Positions 1-5,626 of a DNA stretch of 5,626 nucleotides are shown here, in pieces. The notes beneath the pieces were generated by a model. It was not told where the DNA came from, searched no databases, and saw only the letters and a program-made list of their open reading frames with translations. Position 1 is the first letter of the stretch, and the number at the start of each line of letters is the position of its first letter. The translations under genes and the position numbers were made by a program. The DNA is taken from contig JAVBTG010000137.1 of the NCBI GenBank assembly GCA_031556275.1, forward strand, positions 1-5,626, given 5' to 3'. The stretch comes from JAKPNF01 sp031556275 (GTDB lineage: Bacteria > Verrucomicrobiota > Verrucomicrobiia > Opitutales > JAKPNF01).

Positions 1-1728
1 CTCGGCCAACTCCGCCGCCAGCGCGTTACGCCCGACCAAACTGGCGCACGTTTTCCCGCGGCGCGTGGGCTGCGTCTGCCGCAGCGTGTCGAAGACGGCC
101 TCGAACGTGCGCTCGTCGGTGAGGCGGTTTGCCCCGCGCACACTCCCGCCCGCCTCGTCCGCGGCGGCCTTGGGCACGCGCCGCAGCTGCGCGAACGACT
201 TTTGCGGCGGTTTTAGTTCCGCGGGCGGCACGCTGTGGTGCCGGAAGAGTCTTTTGGAAAACAACTCCGCCGCCGCCGCGTCAAAAACCTCGGAAAGCCC
301 CTCGGCGTTGTCTTCGAACAGCGCGTTGACGGCGGCGATCACCTGCGGCCCCGATCGCCATGAAACGTCGAGCGGCTCGCCCTCGCAAATCCGTCCGCGC
401 GCGCGCAAAAAAACCTCGTCGAACAGCGTCCGGTCGCCGCCGCGCCACGCGTAGATTGACTGCTTGACGTCACCGACATAAAAGAACGTGCGCTCTCCTT
501 CCTCGTCGCCGATCGCCTCGTTTGTGAGGTTTTCAAACACCTTCCACTGCCGCACCGACGTGTCCTGAAACTCGTCAAAAAGCCAATGCCGAAACCGCGC
601 GTCCAAACGCTGTTCGCAGAGCAGGCGATCCAATTCAAACGCGCCGTCCGAAAGCAGCACGAGAACGTCCTCGAACGTGAGCCACCCGCGCTCACGCACC
701 GTGCGCCGATAGGAGTCCTCATAGCCCCGCGCCAGTGTGCGCATGGCGTCGGCGGCATCGCAGCACCCCTGCAACCGGCGGCGCAAAACGTTTTCGAGCA
801 AAACAGACAGCGATTGCGCGATCGACTGCGAAAGCACGCAGTCCCTGCGCCCGTATTTCAGCGTCGAGCCGCCCAACAGGCAGCCGTTTTCGCGGAAAGC
901 CTGCGCCATCTGGTCCAAAACGGGGGACATGGGAATCTCGTTCTCGAAATGCTCGAACAGCTCAAGAGGCTTGCGCATGGTCTTGCGTACATCCTCCGGC
1001 GCGTCCTCCAGCAATTTTCCAAACTTCGCCAATTCCTGTTCGTAAGAGGCGGCGTCCCATTTCCAGCGCGCTAATCCTTTTCCGAAAAACGCCGCGTCCC
1101 CCCACGAGGCGTCCGGATGGTCGAGGTAAAAATGACGCGCCTGCTCCGCGATCTCAAAAACTCTTTCGGCGATTGATTTTTCCTCCCGCCCGAAAGTCGC
1201 GGCTTTTACGACTTCGGCAAATTCGTCAAACGCTTTTTCATCCGAGGCCACGGGGGCAAACGCCTCCGTCAGCGCCGCGCGCCGCAACGCTTCCGCGTGA
1301 AAATCGTCGAGCATCGTCGCCTGCGAGAACAGCCCGCTCTCGGTCGAGAACGCCCGCAAAAACGCCGCGCAAAACGCGTCGATCGTGCCCGTCTGCAGGC
1401 GGTTCAAATTTTCCGCGCACGCGGCCAGCAGGTTTTCAAAATCCGCCTGCGAAGGGCGCGCGCCGCCCAATTTTTCGAGCGAGTCCGCGAGCAGGCGCGC
1501 CTGCTTCGGGTCCGCGGCCGCCTCGGCCAAGCGCGTCAATATGCGCCCCAAAAATTCCCCCGCCGACTTGCGCGTGAAGGTCAGCGCCACGATGCACGTC
1601 GGATCCATGTGCCGCATGGCGAGCGCGATAAACCGACTCGTGAGCGCGTACGTTTTGCCCGACCCGGCGGAGGCCGACTGCCGCTCGCTGCGAAACACCG
1701 AGGGCAAATCTTTGCACGAATCGCTCAT
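1..1728 (-). CDS. addA: AddA/RecB-type UvrD (SF1A) helicase, 3' end cut by window
   Basis: This is an ATP-driven DNA helicase, the likely motor subunit of an AddAB-type complex that processes double-strand DNA ends for recombination. The frame is open for 576 codons from ATG 1728 to base 1; the C-terminus lies outside the window. Superfamily 1 motifs appear in order: Walker A ASAGSGKT (residues 19-26), motif Ia ALTFTRKSA (48-56), TGTIDAFC (113-120), LTFEDVL (350-356), Walker B/motif II DEFQDTS (385-391), motif III GDVKQSIYAWRGGD (419-432), and motif IV LDVSWRS (453-459) followed by PQVIAAVNALF. The TIDAFC and VKQSIY signatures are typical of AddA/RecB rather than UvrD/Rep/PcrA. The start overlaps the upstream nuclease stop as ATGA, with a purine-rich ribosome site before it. 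Full AddA proteins are about 1,000-1,250 residues with a C-terminal nuclease domain; whether this one has that domain cannot be seen. RecB is the main alternative, but the AddB-like neighbour favours AddA. Confidence 0.93.
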   Translation of the reverse strand, partial: MSDSCKDLPSVFRSERQSASAGSGKTYALTSRFIALAMRHMDPTCIVALTFTRKSAGEFLGRILTRLAEAAADPKQARLLADSLEKLGGARPSQADFENLLAACAENLNRLQTGTIDAFCAAFLRAFSTESGLFSQATMLDDFHAEALRRAALTEAFAPVASDEKAFDEFAEVVKAATFGREEKSIAERVFEIAEQARHFYLDHPDASWGDAAFFGKGLARWKWDAASYEQELAKFGKLLEDAPEDVRKTMRKPLELFEHFENEIPMSPVLDQMAQAFRENGCLLGGSTLKYGRRDCVLSQSIAQSLSVLLENVLRRRLQGCCDAADAMRTLARGYEDSYRRTVRERGWLTFEDVLVLLSDGAFELDRLLCEQRLDARFRHWLFDEFQDTSVRQWKVFENLTNEAIGDEEGERTFFYVGDVKQSIYAWRGGDRTLFDEVFLRARGRICEGEPLDVSWRSGPQVIAAVNALFEDNAEGLSEVFDAAAAELFSKRLFRHHSVPPAELKPPQKSFAQLRRVPKAAADEAGGSVRGANRLTDERTFEAVFDTLRQTQPTRRGKTCASLVGRNALAAELAE

Positions 1729-4517
1729 GGAGCAACCCCCTCCACCAAGCCGAGCCGCAGAAGCGCCTCTTCCGAAAACCCAAAAACCTCCTCGAAATTG
1801 TCAAAGGCGGCGTCCTCACGGGGCGAAAATTTCATCTCCCCGATCCGCCTGAGCGCCGCGCGTGCCTCGTCCCATGCCGCCTCCGCGTAAGCGTCCATGT
1901 CGTCCCACGGCTCGACGCGCGTGTCGGAAATATTTTTGGGCGCCAAAAAATAAGCCGCCCCCATCCGTTCGGGCGAAACCGAAAAGGCTCCGCACGCCAT
2001 CCGCGCATACAAGGGAAGCTGCAAATCCTTCCAGCGCTTCACGCTGCCGTCGCGGTTTGTCAGCAAATGGTTTTTGCGCGCGCAGCCGGCGGGCGCGCTG
2101 TCGTAGGTTTTGTAGTCGATCACCATCCACTGCCCCGTTTTTTCGTTGCAATCGACGCGGTCGAATTTCGCGCTGAGAATCCAGTCGCCGACCGCGAGCT
2201 GGTGCGCGCTTTCGGCGGACACGATCTTCCAGCCCTCGCCGCGCCAGCGCGCCTGCGCCTCGGCGCACGCGCGCAGCCGTTGCTCAATGCCCTTGAGCTG
2301 CAGCCGCACAAACATGTCGGGCCGCGCCCCGTAAAGCCGCGCGGCGATGTCCTCCAGCGTCCCGGCCAAAAACGCCCCGATTCTTTCCGCGTCTTGGCTG
2401 TCGCGCAAATGGCCCTTCGCAAACGCCTCCCACACGCCGTGAAACAAGGTGCCAAGCCCCATCGCGTCCAGTTCCTCCTGCCCGGGATCGAAGGGGCGCG
2501 CCTTCAGCAAATGCGTCAGATAAAACTGCCAAGGCGACGAGAGATAGTCGCGCAGCGCCGTCACCGAAAGGCGATGCCCGAGCACGGGCGCGCTCGCGCG
2601 CAAACGCCACAGTGTCGCGAATTCCGCGCGGTCCCGCACAGGTTCCGCTTCCGAAAAAAGACGCAGCACGCGCGCAGGCAAACCCTCCCGCCCGCACTGC
2701 AGCAACAGCCGCGAGGGTTTTCGCGGGTCCGCGTCGGCGTCCTGCCCCGCCAGTAGTAGCGAGCAGGCATACCCCTCGCCCGAGCGCGAACGGTACAGCC
2801 CCTCGAGCATGGCCGCGTCGCGCGCATGCCTTTCTTTTTGGCAATACAGGCCGAGCCGCCGCCGCCGCGCGTCCGTCAAATAGGGGTCTATCCCGCCCGT
2901 CGAAGGCACGACGCCCTCGTTCATGTCCGCCAGCACAACGTGCGGATGCGCCGACCAATAAATCTCCATCCAGTCGCGCAACGGCAATTCCGCCTGCGCG
3001 TGCGCCTCCGGCACAAACCGCTTCGCGAGCGACGCCGCCAAAAATTCCAAAACCTGCGCCGTCTCCGGCTGGCTTTTCAAAGACCGCTCCGCCTCCCCCA
3101 TGCGCTCCAAAGACTCCAAAACCGCATCGCGCGCCAAAAGTTCGGCCGCATCCCCATGCGCCTCATCCGCAAAAAAAGCGTCAAACACAGGAACGATCGC
3201 CTCCCGCAGCCGATCCGCCGCGCCCGCGAAAATTTCATCCAGCCACAATCCCAGCCACTCTAAAATCGGTCGGCAAACGTCGCCCTTCTGCGCAAGTGCG
3301 ATCGCGGCGTCCAAATCCAGGGGGAAGGCCGCCGCCTGAATTTCATCCAACGCGCGCCGGAGATCTCGCGCCTCAGCACCAAAGCGTGCTTTCACATAAA
3401 CGGCCATATATGGCGATCCCAACAAATCGCGCACACCGGCAAACGTCCGCTCATGCCCCATCTGCGCGAGCGCTTTTAGCCATTCGCACACTGCCGTGCG
3501 CGCGAGTGGCCTGCCCTCAAGCGACGCGCCCTCCACCTCGGCGCATCGGCGCAGGTGTGTTTTAAAAAGATCGACGCTGCCGTTCTGGTCGCAGGCAATC
3601 GCCACCGCGCGCGGGCCGTCCGCCCCATAGGCGGCCACCAATTCCGCCGCCGTGCGCGCCTGCGCGGCAATATCAAAAGAGCGGCAAATGTCGGCGTCCG
3701 CGATGCCGATGTCTTTTGTGCAATAGTCGTCCAGCGGCCGCCCCCATTCGTCGAAAAATTCCGCCGCGTCCGGTCGCGCGAACACCCCGACGGACAACCG
3801 CGTGCGGCCCTCCCCGCCCATGCGGCACAACAACGCGACCTGCGCCCGCGAAAGCCCGGGGTGCCCCAAAACAACCACTTCTTTCCACGCCACCGCAGGC
3901 CATTGGCATACGGCCGTTATCAGCGCCTGTTCGCGCGAAAGTTTCCCCATCGCGCGGCAGCGCCTAAAAAATTCCTCATCCAGCGCGGCCAAGTCGCGCC
4001 ACTTTCCCGCATCCTCATCGCCGTCCAAACGCGCGGCGGCGCCCTGAATCGTCAGCAAATTTTCCGCCAGCGCCCCGCACAGCGCCTCGATCTGCGCGAC
4101 AAACGCCCCGAACTGCGCCCGATCCGGCTTGCCCCGCAAAAACAGCGCCGGGAAATCCTCCGCGCGGGCGTCCTCCAAAACCTCCGTCCATAAACAAAAC
4201 GCGGCCTCGGGCGAAATGACCGAAAAATCCCGAACCCCGTCGGCAAGCAACTGCTCGAACGTCGCCACGCGCAGCCCCACCACGCCGGAAATCCCGCGCC
4301 GCTGAAATTCGTCTAACAAACAAGCCCGCAACGTCCGCGCGGCGGAACGCGTGGGCACGATCACCAACACATCGCCCAAGGCAGGCGGCACACGCTTCAA
4401 TCTTGCCTTAAAATACTCCGCGACCCATCCCGCCGCGCACACCGGCAAAGGCCCCTCGGGCGCGATAAAAAACCGCTCCGGCAAACAGGAAAACAAAAGG
4501 GGGTCCGCGTCTGGCAT
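1725..4517 (-). CDS. AddB-like PD-(D/E)XK nuclease (930 aa)
   Basis: This is the likely nuclease partner of the helicase encoded just downstream, acting on double-strand DNA ends. The N-terminal part is a degenerate helicase-like region: VLVIVPTRSA near residues 50-59 resembles the start of AddB proteins, but no GKT Walker A is present. HVVLADMNEGVVPS, centred on E534, matches the conserved 'EG-x-x-P' block of AddB-type proteins and is followed by DPYLTDARRRRLGL. The C-terminal RecB-family nuclease domain spans about 650-845: LSVTALRDYLSSPWQF, GTLFHG (H693), SAES (E769), KFDRVD (D786), VIDYKT (D801, K803) and LQLPLYA (Q833, Y837). The likely metal-binding and catalytic set is H693, D786, D801 and K803. 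The usual AddB cysteine cluster (CxxCx5C after the nuclease core) is absent, and S661 stands where Cas4/AddB-like proteins often have a cysteine. At 930 residues it is shorter than Bacillus AddB (about 1,160). I chose ATG 4517; GTG 4535, directly after an in-frame TGA, would add six residues. Neither has a good ribosome site. Confidence 0.88.
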   Translation of the reverse strand: MPDADPLLFSCLPERFFIAPEGPLPVCAAGWVAEYFKARLKRVPPALGDVLVIVPTRSAARTLRACLLDEFQRRGISGVVGLRVATFEQLLADGVRDFSVISPEAAFCLWTEVLEDARAEDFPALFLRGKPDRAQFGAFVAQIEALCGALAENLLTIQGAAARLDGDEDAGKWRDLAALDEEFFRRCRAMGKLSREQALITAVCQWPAVAWKEVVVLGHPGLSRAQVALLCRMGGEGRTRLSVGVFARPDAAEFFDEWGRPLDDYCTKDIGIADADICRSFDIAAQARTAAELVAAYGADGPRAVAIACDQNGSVDLFKTHLRRCAEVEGASLEGRPLARTAVCEWLKALAQMGHERTFAGVRDLLGSPYMAVYVKARFGAEARDLRRALDEIQAAAFPLDLDAAIALAQKGDVCRPILEWLGLWLDEIFAGAADRLREAIVPVFDAFFADEAHGDAAELLARDAVLESLERMGEAERSLKSQPETAQVLEFLAASLAKRFVPEAHAQAELPLRDWMEIYWSAHPHVVLADMNEGVVPSTGGIDPYLTDARRRRLGLYCQKERHARDAAMLEGLYRSRSGEGYACSLLLAGQDADADPRKPSRLLLQCGREGLPARVLRLFSEAEPVRDRAEFATLWRLRASAPVLGHRLSVTALRDYLSSPWQFYLTHLLKARPFDPGQEELDAMGLGTLFHGVWEAFAKGHLRDSQDAERIGAFLAGTLEDIAARLYGARPDMFVRLQLKGIEQRLRACAEAQARWRGEGWKIVSAESAHQLAVGDWILSAKFDRVDCNEKTGQWMVIDYKTYDSAPAGCARKNHLLTNRDGSVKRWKDLQLPLYARMACGAFSVSPERMGAAYFLAPKNISDTRVEPWDDMDAYAEAAWDEARAALRRIGEMKFSPREDAAFDNFEEVFGFSEEALLRLGLVEGVAP
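1736..1743 (-). promoter_or_regulatory. Ribosome binding site for the helicase gene
   Basis: On the minus strand GGAGGGGG lies within the last codons of the nuclease gene and ends 7 bases before the helicase ATG at 1728; its GGAGG core is 10 bases away. With the ATGA stop/start overlap it fixes the helicase start and suggests translational coupling. It is the clearest Shine-Dalgarno sequence in the window. Confidence 0.7.
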
Positions 4518-4537
4518 GAACCCCCGAATCTTCACTC

Positions 4538-4587
4538 AAAAAAAATCCCGAGGCAAGCCCCTTAGCGATGCCTTCAAATTGAAGGCA
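4538..4587 (-). terminator. Inverted repeat plus T-tract between dedA and the nuclease gene
   Basis: Just after the dedA stop, TGCCTTCAA and TTGAAGGCA (4569-4587) form a perfect 9-base inverted repeat around one central base, in practice a 7-bp stem with a 5-base loop. About 23 bases further along the transcript comes an 8-base T run (4538-4545). A weak 4-bp GGGG/CCTC stem with a CTTG loop lies between them, close to the T run. The separation makes a standard intrinsic terminator doubtful. It may be a partial terminator, an attenuator or a 3'-end stabilising hairpin for the dedA message. If it terminates fully, the nuclease-helicase pair needs its own promoter, and I could not find a convincing one. 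Confidence 0.4.
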
Positions 4588-4591
4588 CACC

Positions 4592-5257
4592 CTACTGCTG
4601 CGCCGCGCGCGTCGCCGCGCGTTTGGCCATCCACTCGCGCCCCGCCCCGATGATGACGGGCAGCAGCGACACCAAAATGATCAGCGGGATGATCTTTTCA
4701 AAATTGTTCTGCACCCAAGCGACGTTGCCGAGGAAATACCCGACGAGGCCCACGCCCAGCACCCACAAGACGCCGCCCAAGACGTTCCACATCACAAAGA
4801 CCGCGCGGTTCATCCGGCCGATGCCCGCCACAAAGGGGGCGAACGTGCGCGCAAACGGCACGAAGCGCGCGATCACGATCGTGAGCGAGCCGTATTTTTC
4901 GTAAAAAGCGTGCGTTTTTTCCAGATAAACGGGCTTCACCAGTTGCCGCCCGAAAAGTTTCCAGTCGAGCAAGCGCATCCCGATGTATTTGCCGATCGTG
5001 TAATTGCAAAAATCCCCGAGGATCGCCGCCACCAGCATCACCCCCAAGGCGGGCACCACGTTGATCGCCACGGCGTCCTGCGCCGAGAACATCCCGACCG
5101 CGAACAGCAGCGAATCGCCAGGCAGCAGCGGCATGACCACGAGCCCCGTCTCCACGAAAATGATCGCGAACAACAGCAGATAAATCCAATTGTGGTAATT
5201 GTTGATAAACTCAAGCAGATGCTTGTCGATGTGAAGGATGAAATCGATGATTTCCAT
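4592..5257 (-). CDS. dedA: DedA family membrane protein (VTT/SNARE-assoc domain)
   Basis: This is an inner-membrane protein of the DedA family, whose members support membrane and envelope homeostasis; some move undecaprenyl phosphate or other lipids across the membrane. The 221 residues run colinear with E. coli DedA (about 219), including near-identical blocks IDFILHID at the N-terminus, ETGLVV-x-P-x-LPGDSLLF, GD-x-x-NYTIG, and ARFVP-x-x-RTFAPFVAG. The acidic and basic residues that are essential in E. coli YqjA/YghB are all present as E36, D48, R131 and R137. Hydrophobic stretches lie near residues 24-43, 66-84, 125-142 (with the re-entrant R/P motif), 152-178 and 187-206. The tail after 207 is basic, which fits a cytoplasmic C-terminus. 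I chose ATG 5257 because it aligns with the start of E. coli DedA; an in-frame GTG at 5302 would add 15 residues that look unlike the family. No clear ribosome site precedes either start. Confidence 0.95.
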   Translation of the reverse strand: MEIIDFILHIDKHLLEFINNYHNWIYLLLFAIIFVETGLVVMPLLPGDSLLFAVGMFSAQDAVAINVVPALGVMLVAAILGDFCNYTIGKYIGMRLLDWKLFGRQLVKPVYLEKTHAFYEKYGSLTIVIARFVPFARTFAPFVAGIGRMNRAVFVMWNVLGGVLWVLGVGLVGYFLGNVAWVQNNFEKIIPLIILVSLLPVIIGAGREWMAKRAATRAAQQ

Positions 5258-5308
5258 AAAAGATAAGTGATGCGGCTCAGGAAGCGGCGCGGAATACGCC
5301 ACCCCAAA

Positions 5309-5314
5309 GGTATA
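5309..5314 (-). promoter_or_regulatory. Possible -10 element in the dedA leader
   Basis: On the minus strand TTTTATACC gives an AT-rich -10-like hexamer in otherwise GC-rich sequence, about 50 bases before the dedA ATG at 5257. It lies past the tRNA terminator, where a separate dedA promoter would be expected. No matching -35 box stands at 16-18 bases; the nearest, TTGCGC, is 23 bases away. If real, transcription would start near or inside the alternative GTG at 5302, which supports the shorter protein. Confidence 0.25.
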
Positions 5315-5353
5315 AAACTAAACACACGCGCCCGCCTGCGCAAGGAAGATACG

Positions 5354-5380
5354 CGAGCCTTCTTTCGACGAAAAGGCCCG
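5354..5380 (-). other. Alternative hairpin competing with the tRNA terminator
   Basis: On the minus strand CGGGCCTT, the descending arm of the tRNA terminator, can also pair with a second AAGGCTCG copy downstream, giving an 8-bp stem (one G-U pair) with an inner TTC/GAA extension, a GTC loop and a two-base bulge. The first AAGGCTCG copy is the ascending arm of the terminator, so the two hairpins exclude each other. No T run follows the second hairpin. It may be chance or a leftover duplicated half-site. Confidence 0.35.
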
Positions 5381-5404
5381 TTTCCCAGAAAGAAAACGAG
5401 CCTT
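5371..5404 (-). terminator. Intrinsic terminator of the tRNA-Glu gene
   Basis: Six bases after the tRNA CCA end on the minus strand, AAGGCTCGTTTTC (5392-5404) pairs with GGAAACGGGCCTT (5373-5385) to make a 13-bp stem with two G-U pairs and a TTTCTG loop. A short run of four Ts overlaps and follows the stem. Position and structure fit a Rho-independent terminator for the tRNA transcript, separating it from dedA. The T run is short, so some readthrough into dedA is possible. Confidence 0.7.
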
Positions 5405-5410
5405 CAAAAA

Positions 5411-5485
5411 TGGCGCCCCCACGGGGAATCGAACCCCGATTTCAAGAATGAGAATCTCGCGTCCTAACCGTTAGACGATGGGGAC
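5411..5485 (-). tRNA. tRNA-Glu, anticodon CTC
   Basis: The 75-base minus-strand sequence folds as a full cloverleaf. The acceptor stem is GTCCCCA/TGGGGGC with one G-U pair. The D arm GTCT...AGGAC follows. The anticodon stem is CGAGA/TCTTG with loop TTCTCAT, so the anticodon is CTC (5450-5452), reading GAG. The variable loop is AAAT, and the T arm is CGGGG-TTCGATT-CCCCG. The discriminator base is G and the terminal CCA is encoded (5411-5413). The 5' GTCCCC and the D arm resemble E. coli tRNA-Glu, whose usual anticodon is TTC. The CTC form reads only GAG, so a second tRNA-Glu(TTC) is expected elsewhere in the genome. No integrase or duplicated 3' end suggesting use as an attachment site is visible. 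Confidence 0.96.
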
Positions 5486-5502
5486 GGCGCGGATAAAGAT
5501 TC

Positions 5503-5531
5503 ATGATTGCAAGCCGAACAAACGCTGTCAA
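5503..5531 (-). promoter_or_regulatory. Sigma-70-type promoter for tRNA-Glu
   Basis: On the minus strand a perfect TTGACA -35 box (5526-5531) is followed by a 17-base spacer and AATCAT (5503-5508), four of six matches to TATAAT. Transcription would start near 5496, leaving roughly a 10-base 5' leader for RNase P to remove before the tRNA G at 5485. Spacing and placement are as expected for a bacterial stable-RNA promoter. No UP element or discriminator is clear. Confidence 0.7.
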
Positions 5532-5626
5532 CCGCAAAGCGACAATCCCGCGCTTGCGCCGCCTTCAAACCGAATTTTTCGCAAAACAATCTTTTCCTTC
5601 CTTTCCTCCGCCACGACGGCGCCGGT
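5532..5626 (-). other. Region upstream of the tRNA, possible gene 3' end
   Basis: This edge holds no confident feature. One minus-strand frame is open from the window end to a TGA at 5528-5530, which overlaps the tRNA -35 box. It would encode about 31 residues rich in K, R, E and G that I do not recognise. Another frame stops earlier, after about 19 residues beginning RRRRGGG. Either could be the tail of a gene to the right. GCGC-TT-GCGC near 5560 is a small palindromic element that I cannot interpret. Confidence 0.2.

Noticed and set aside
735..1577. Long plus-strand open frame of 280 codons
   Set aside because: It lies opposite the helicase gene, has an R/P/A-rich composition typical of antisense frames in GC-rich genes, and shows no domain. 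The minus-strand frame carries all helicase motifs.
2612..3565. Long plus-strand open frame of 317 codons
   Set aside because: It is antisense to the nuclease gene, rich in P, R and A with no recognisable motif, and is explained by GC-rich codon bias on the opposite strand.
1..4517. Possible defence system (nuclease plus UvrD helicase, as in some anti-phage operons)
   Set aside because: The motif set and gene order fit AddAB-type end resection, composition matches the surroundings, and no transposase, integrase or other defence gene is visible. The window is too short to exclude it fully.
4536..4591. Promoter for the nuclease-helicase pair in the gap after dedA
   Set aside because: TTGAAG and TTGCCT resemble -35 boxes, but no acceptable -10 hexamer lies at 16-18 bases from either.
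4592..5302. Longer dedA with GTG start at 5302
   Set aside because: The 15 added residues have no counterpart in E. coli DedA, while ATG 5257 aligns with its start; a possible -10 element also overlaps this region.
5267..5467. Plus-strand open frame of 66 codons across the tRNA
   Set aside because: It runs antisense through the tRNA and its terminator; such frames are known artefacts of tRNA complements.
5411..5485. tRNA-Glu as an integration site for a mobile element
   Set aside because: No integrase gene and no repeated copy of the tRNA 3' end is present in the window.

Overview
The window is GC-rich bacterial chromosome. Every gene I can support lies on the minus strand, so transcription runs from the right end of the window to the left. 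In that order they are: a tRNA-Glu with its own promoter and terminator; dedA, encoding a DedA-family membrane protein; an AddB-like PD-(D/E)XK nuclease; and the first 576 codons of an AddA/RecB-type UvrD helicase, which runs off the left edge.

Layout. 5532-5626 holds no confident gene. 5411-5531 holds tRNA-Glu(CTC) and a promoter with a perfect -35 box. 5371-5404 is the tRNA terminator, partly shared with an alternative hairpin at 5354-5380. 5258-5353 is the dedA leader. 4592-5257 is dedA. 4518-4591 is a short gap with an inverted repeat and an 8-T tract (minus strand). 1725-4517 is the nuclease gene. 1-1728 is the helicase gene, overlapping the nuclease gene by the four bases ATGA.

The last two genes form a translationally coupled pair in the order addB-like then addA, as in AddAB loci of Bacillus and alphaproteobacteria. 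Such enzymes resect double-strand DNA ends for RecA-dependent repair. The helicase supplies the motor. The partner supplies a nuclease domain and a helicase-like scaffold that here has no Walker A motif and no recognisable iron-sulfur cysteine set. dedA has no obvious link to DNA repair and is probably only a neighbour.

Organism: an AddAB-type pair next to an E. coli-like DedA, with high GC and a tRNA whose CCA end is encoded, fits several phyla. My impression is Verrucomicrobiota (Opitutae-like), but the sequence does not prove it. There is no mobile element, CRISPR array or defence-island signature. This looks like a housekeeping region, and the variant nuclease partner is its most interesting part.
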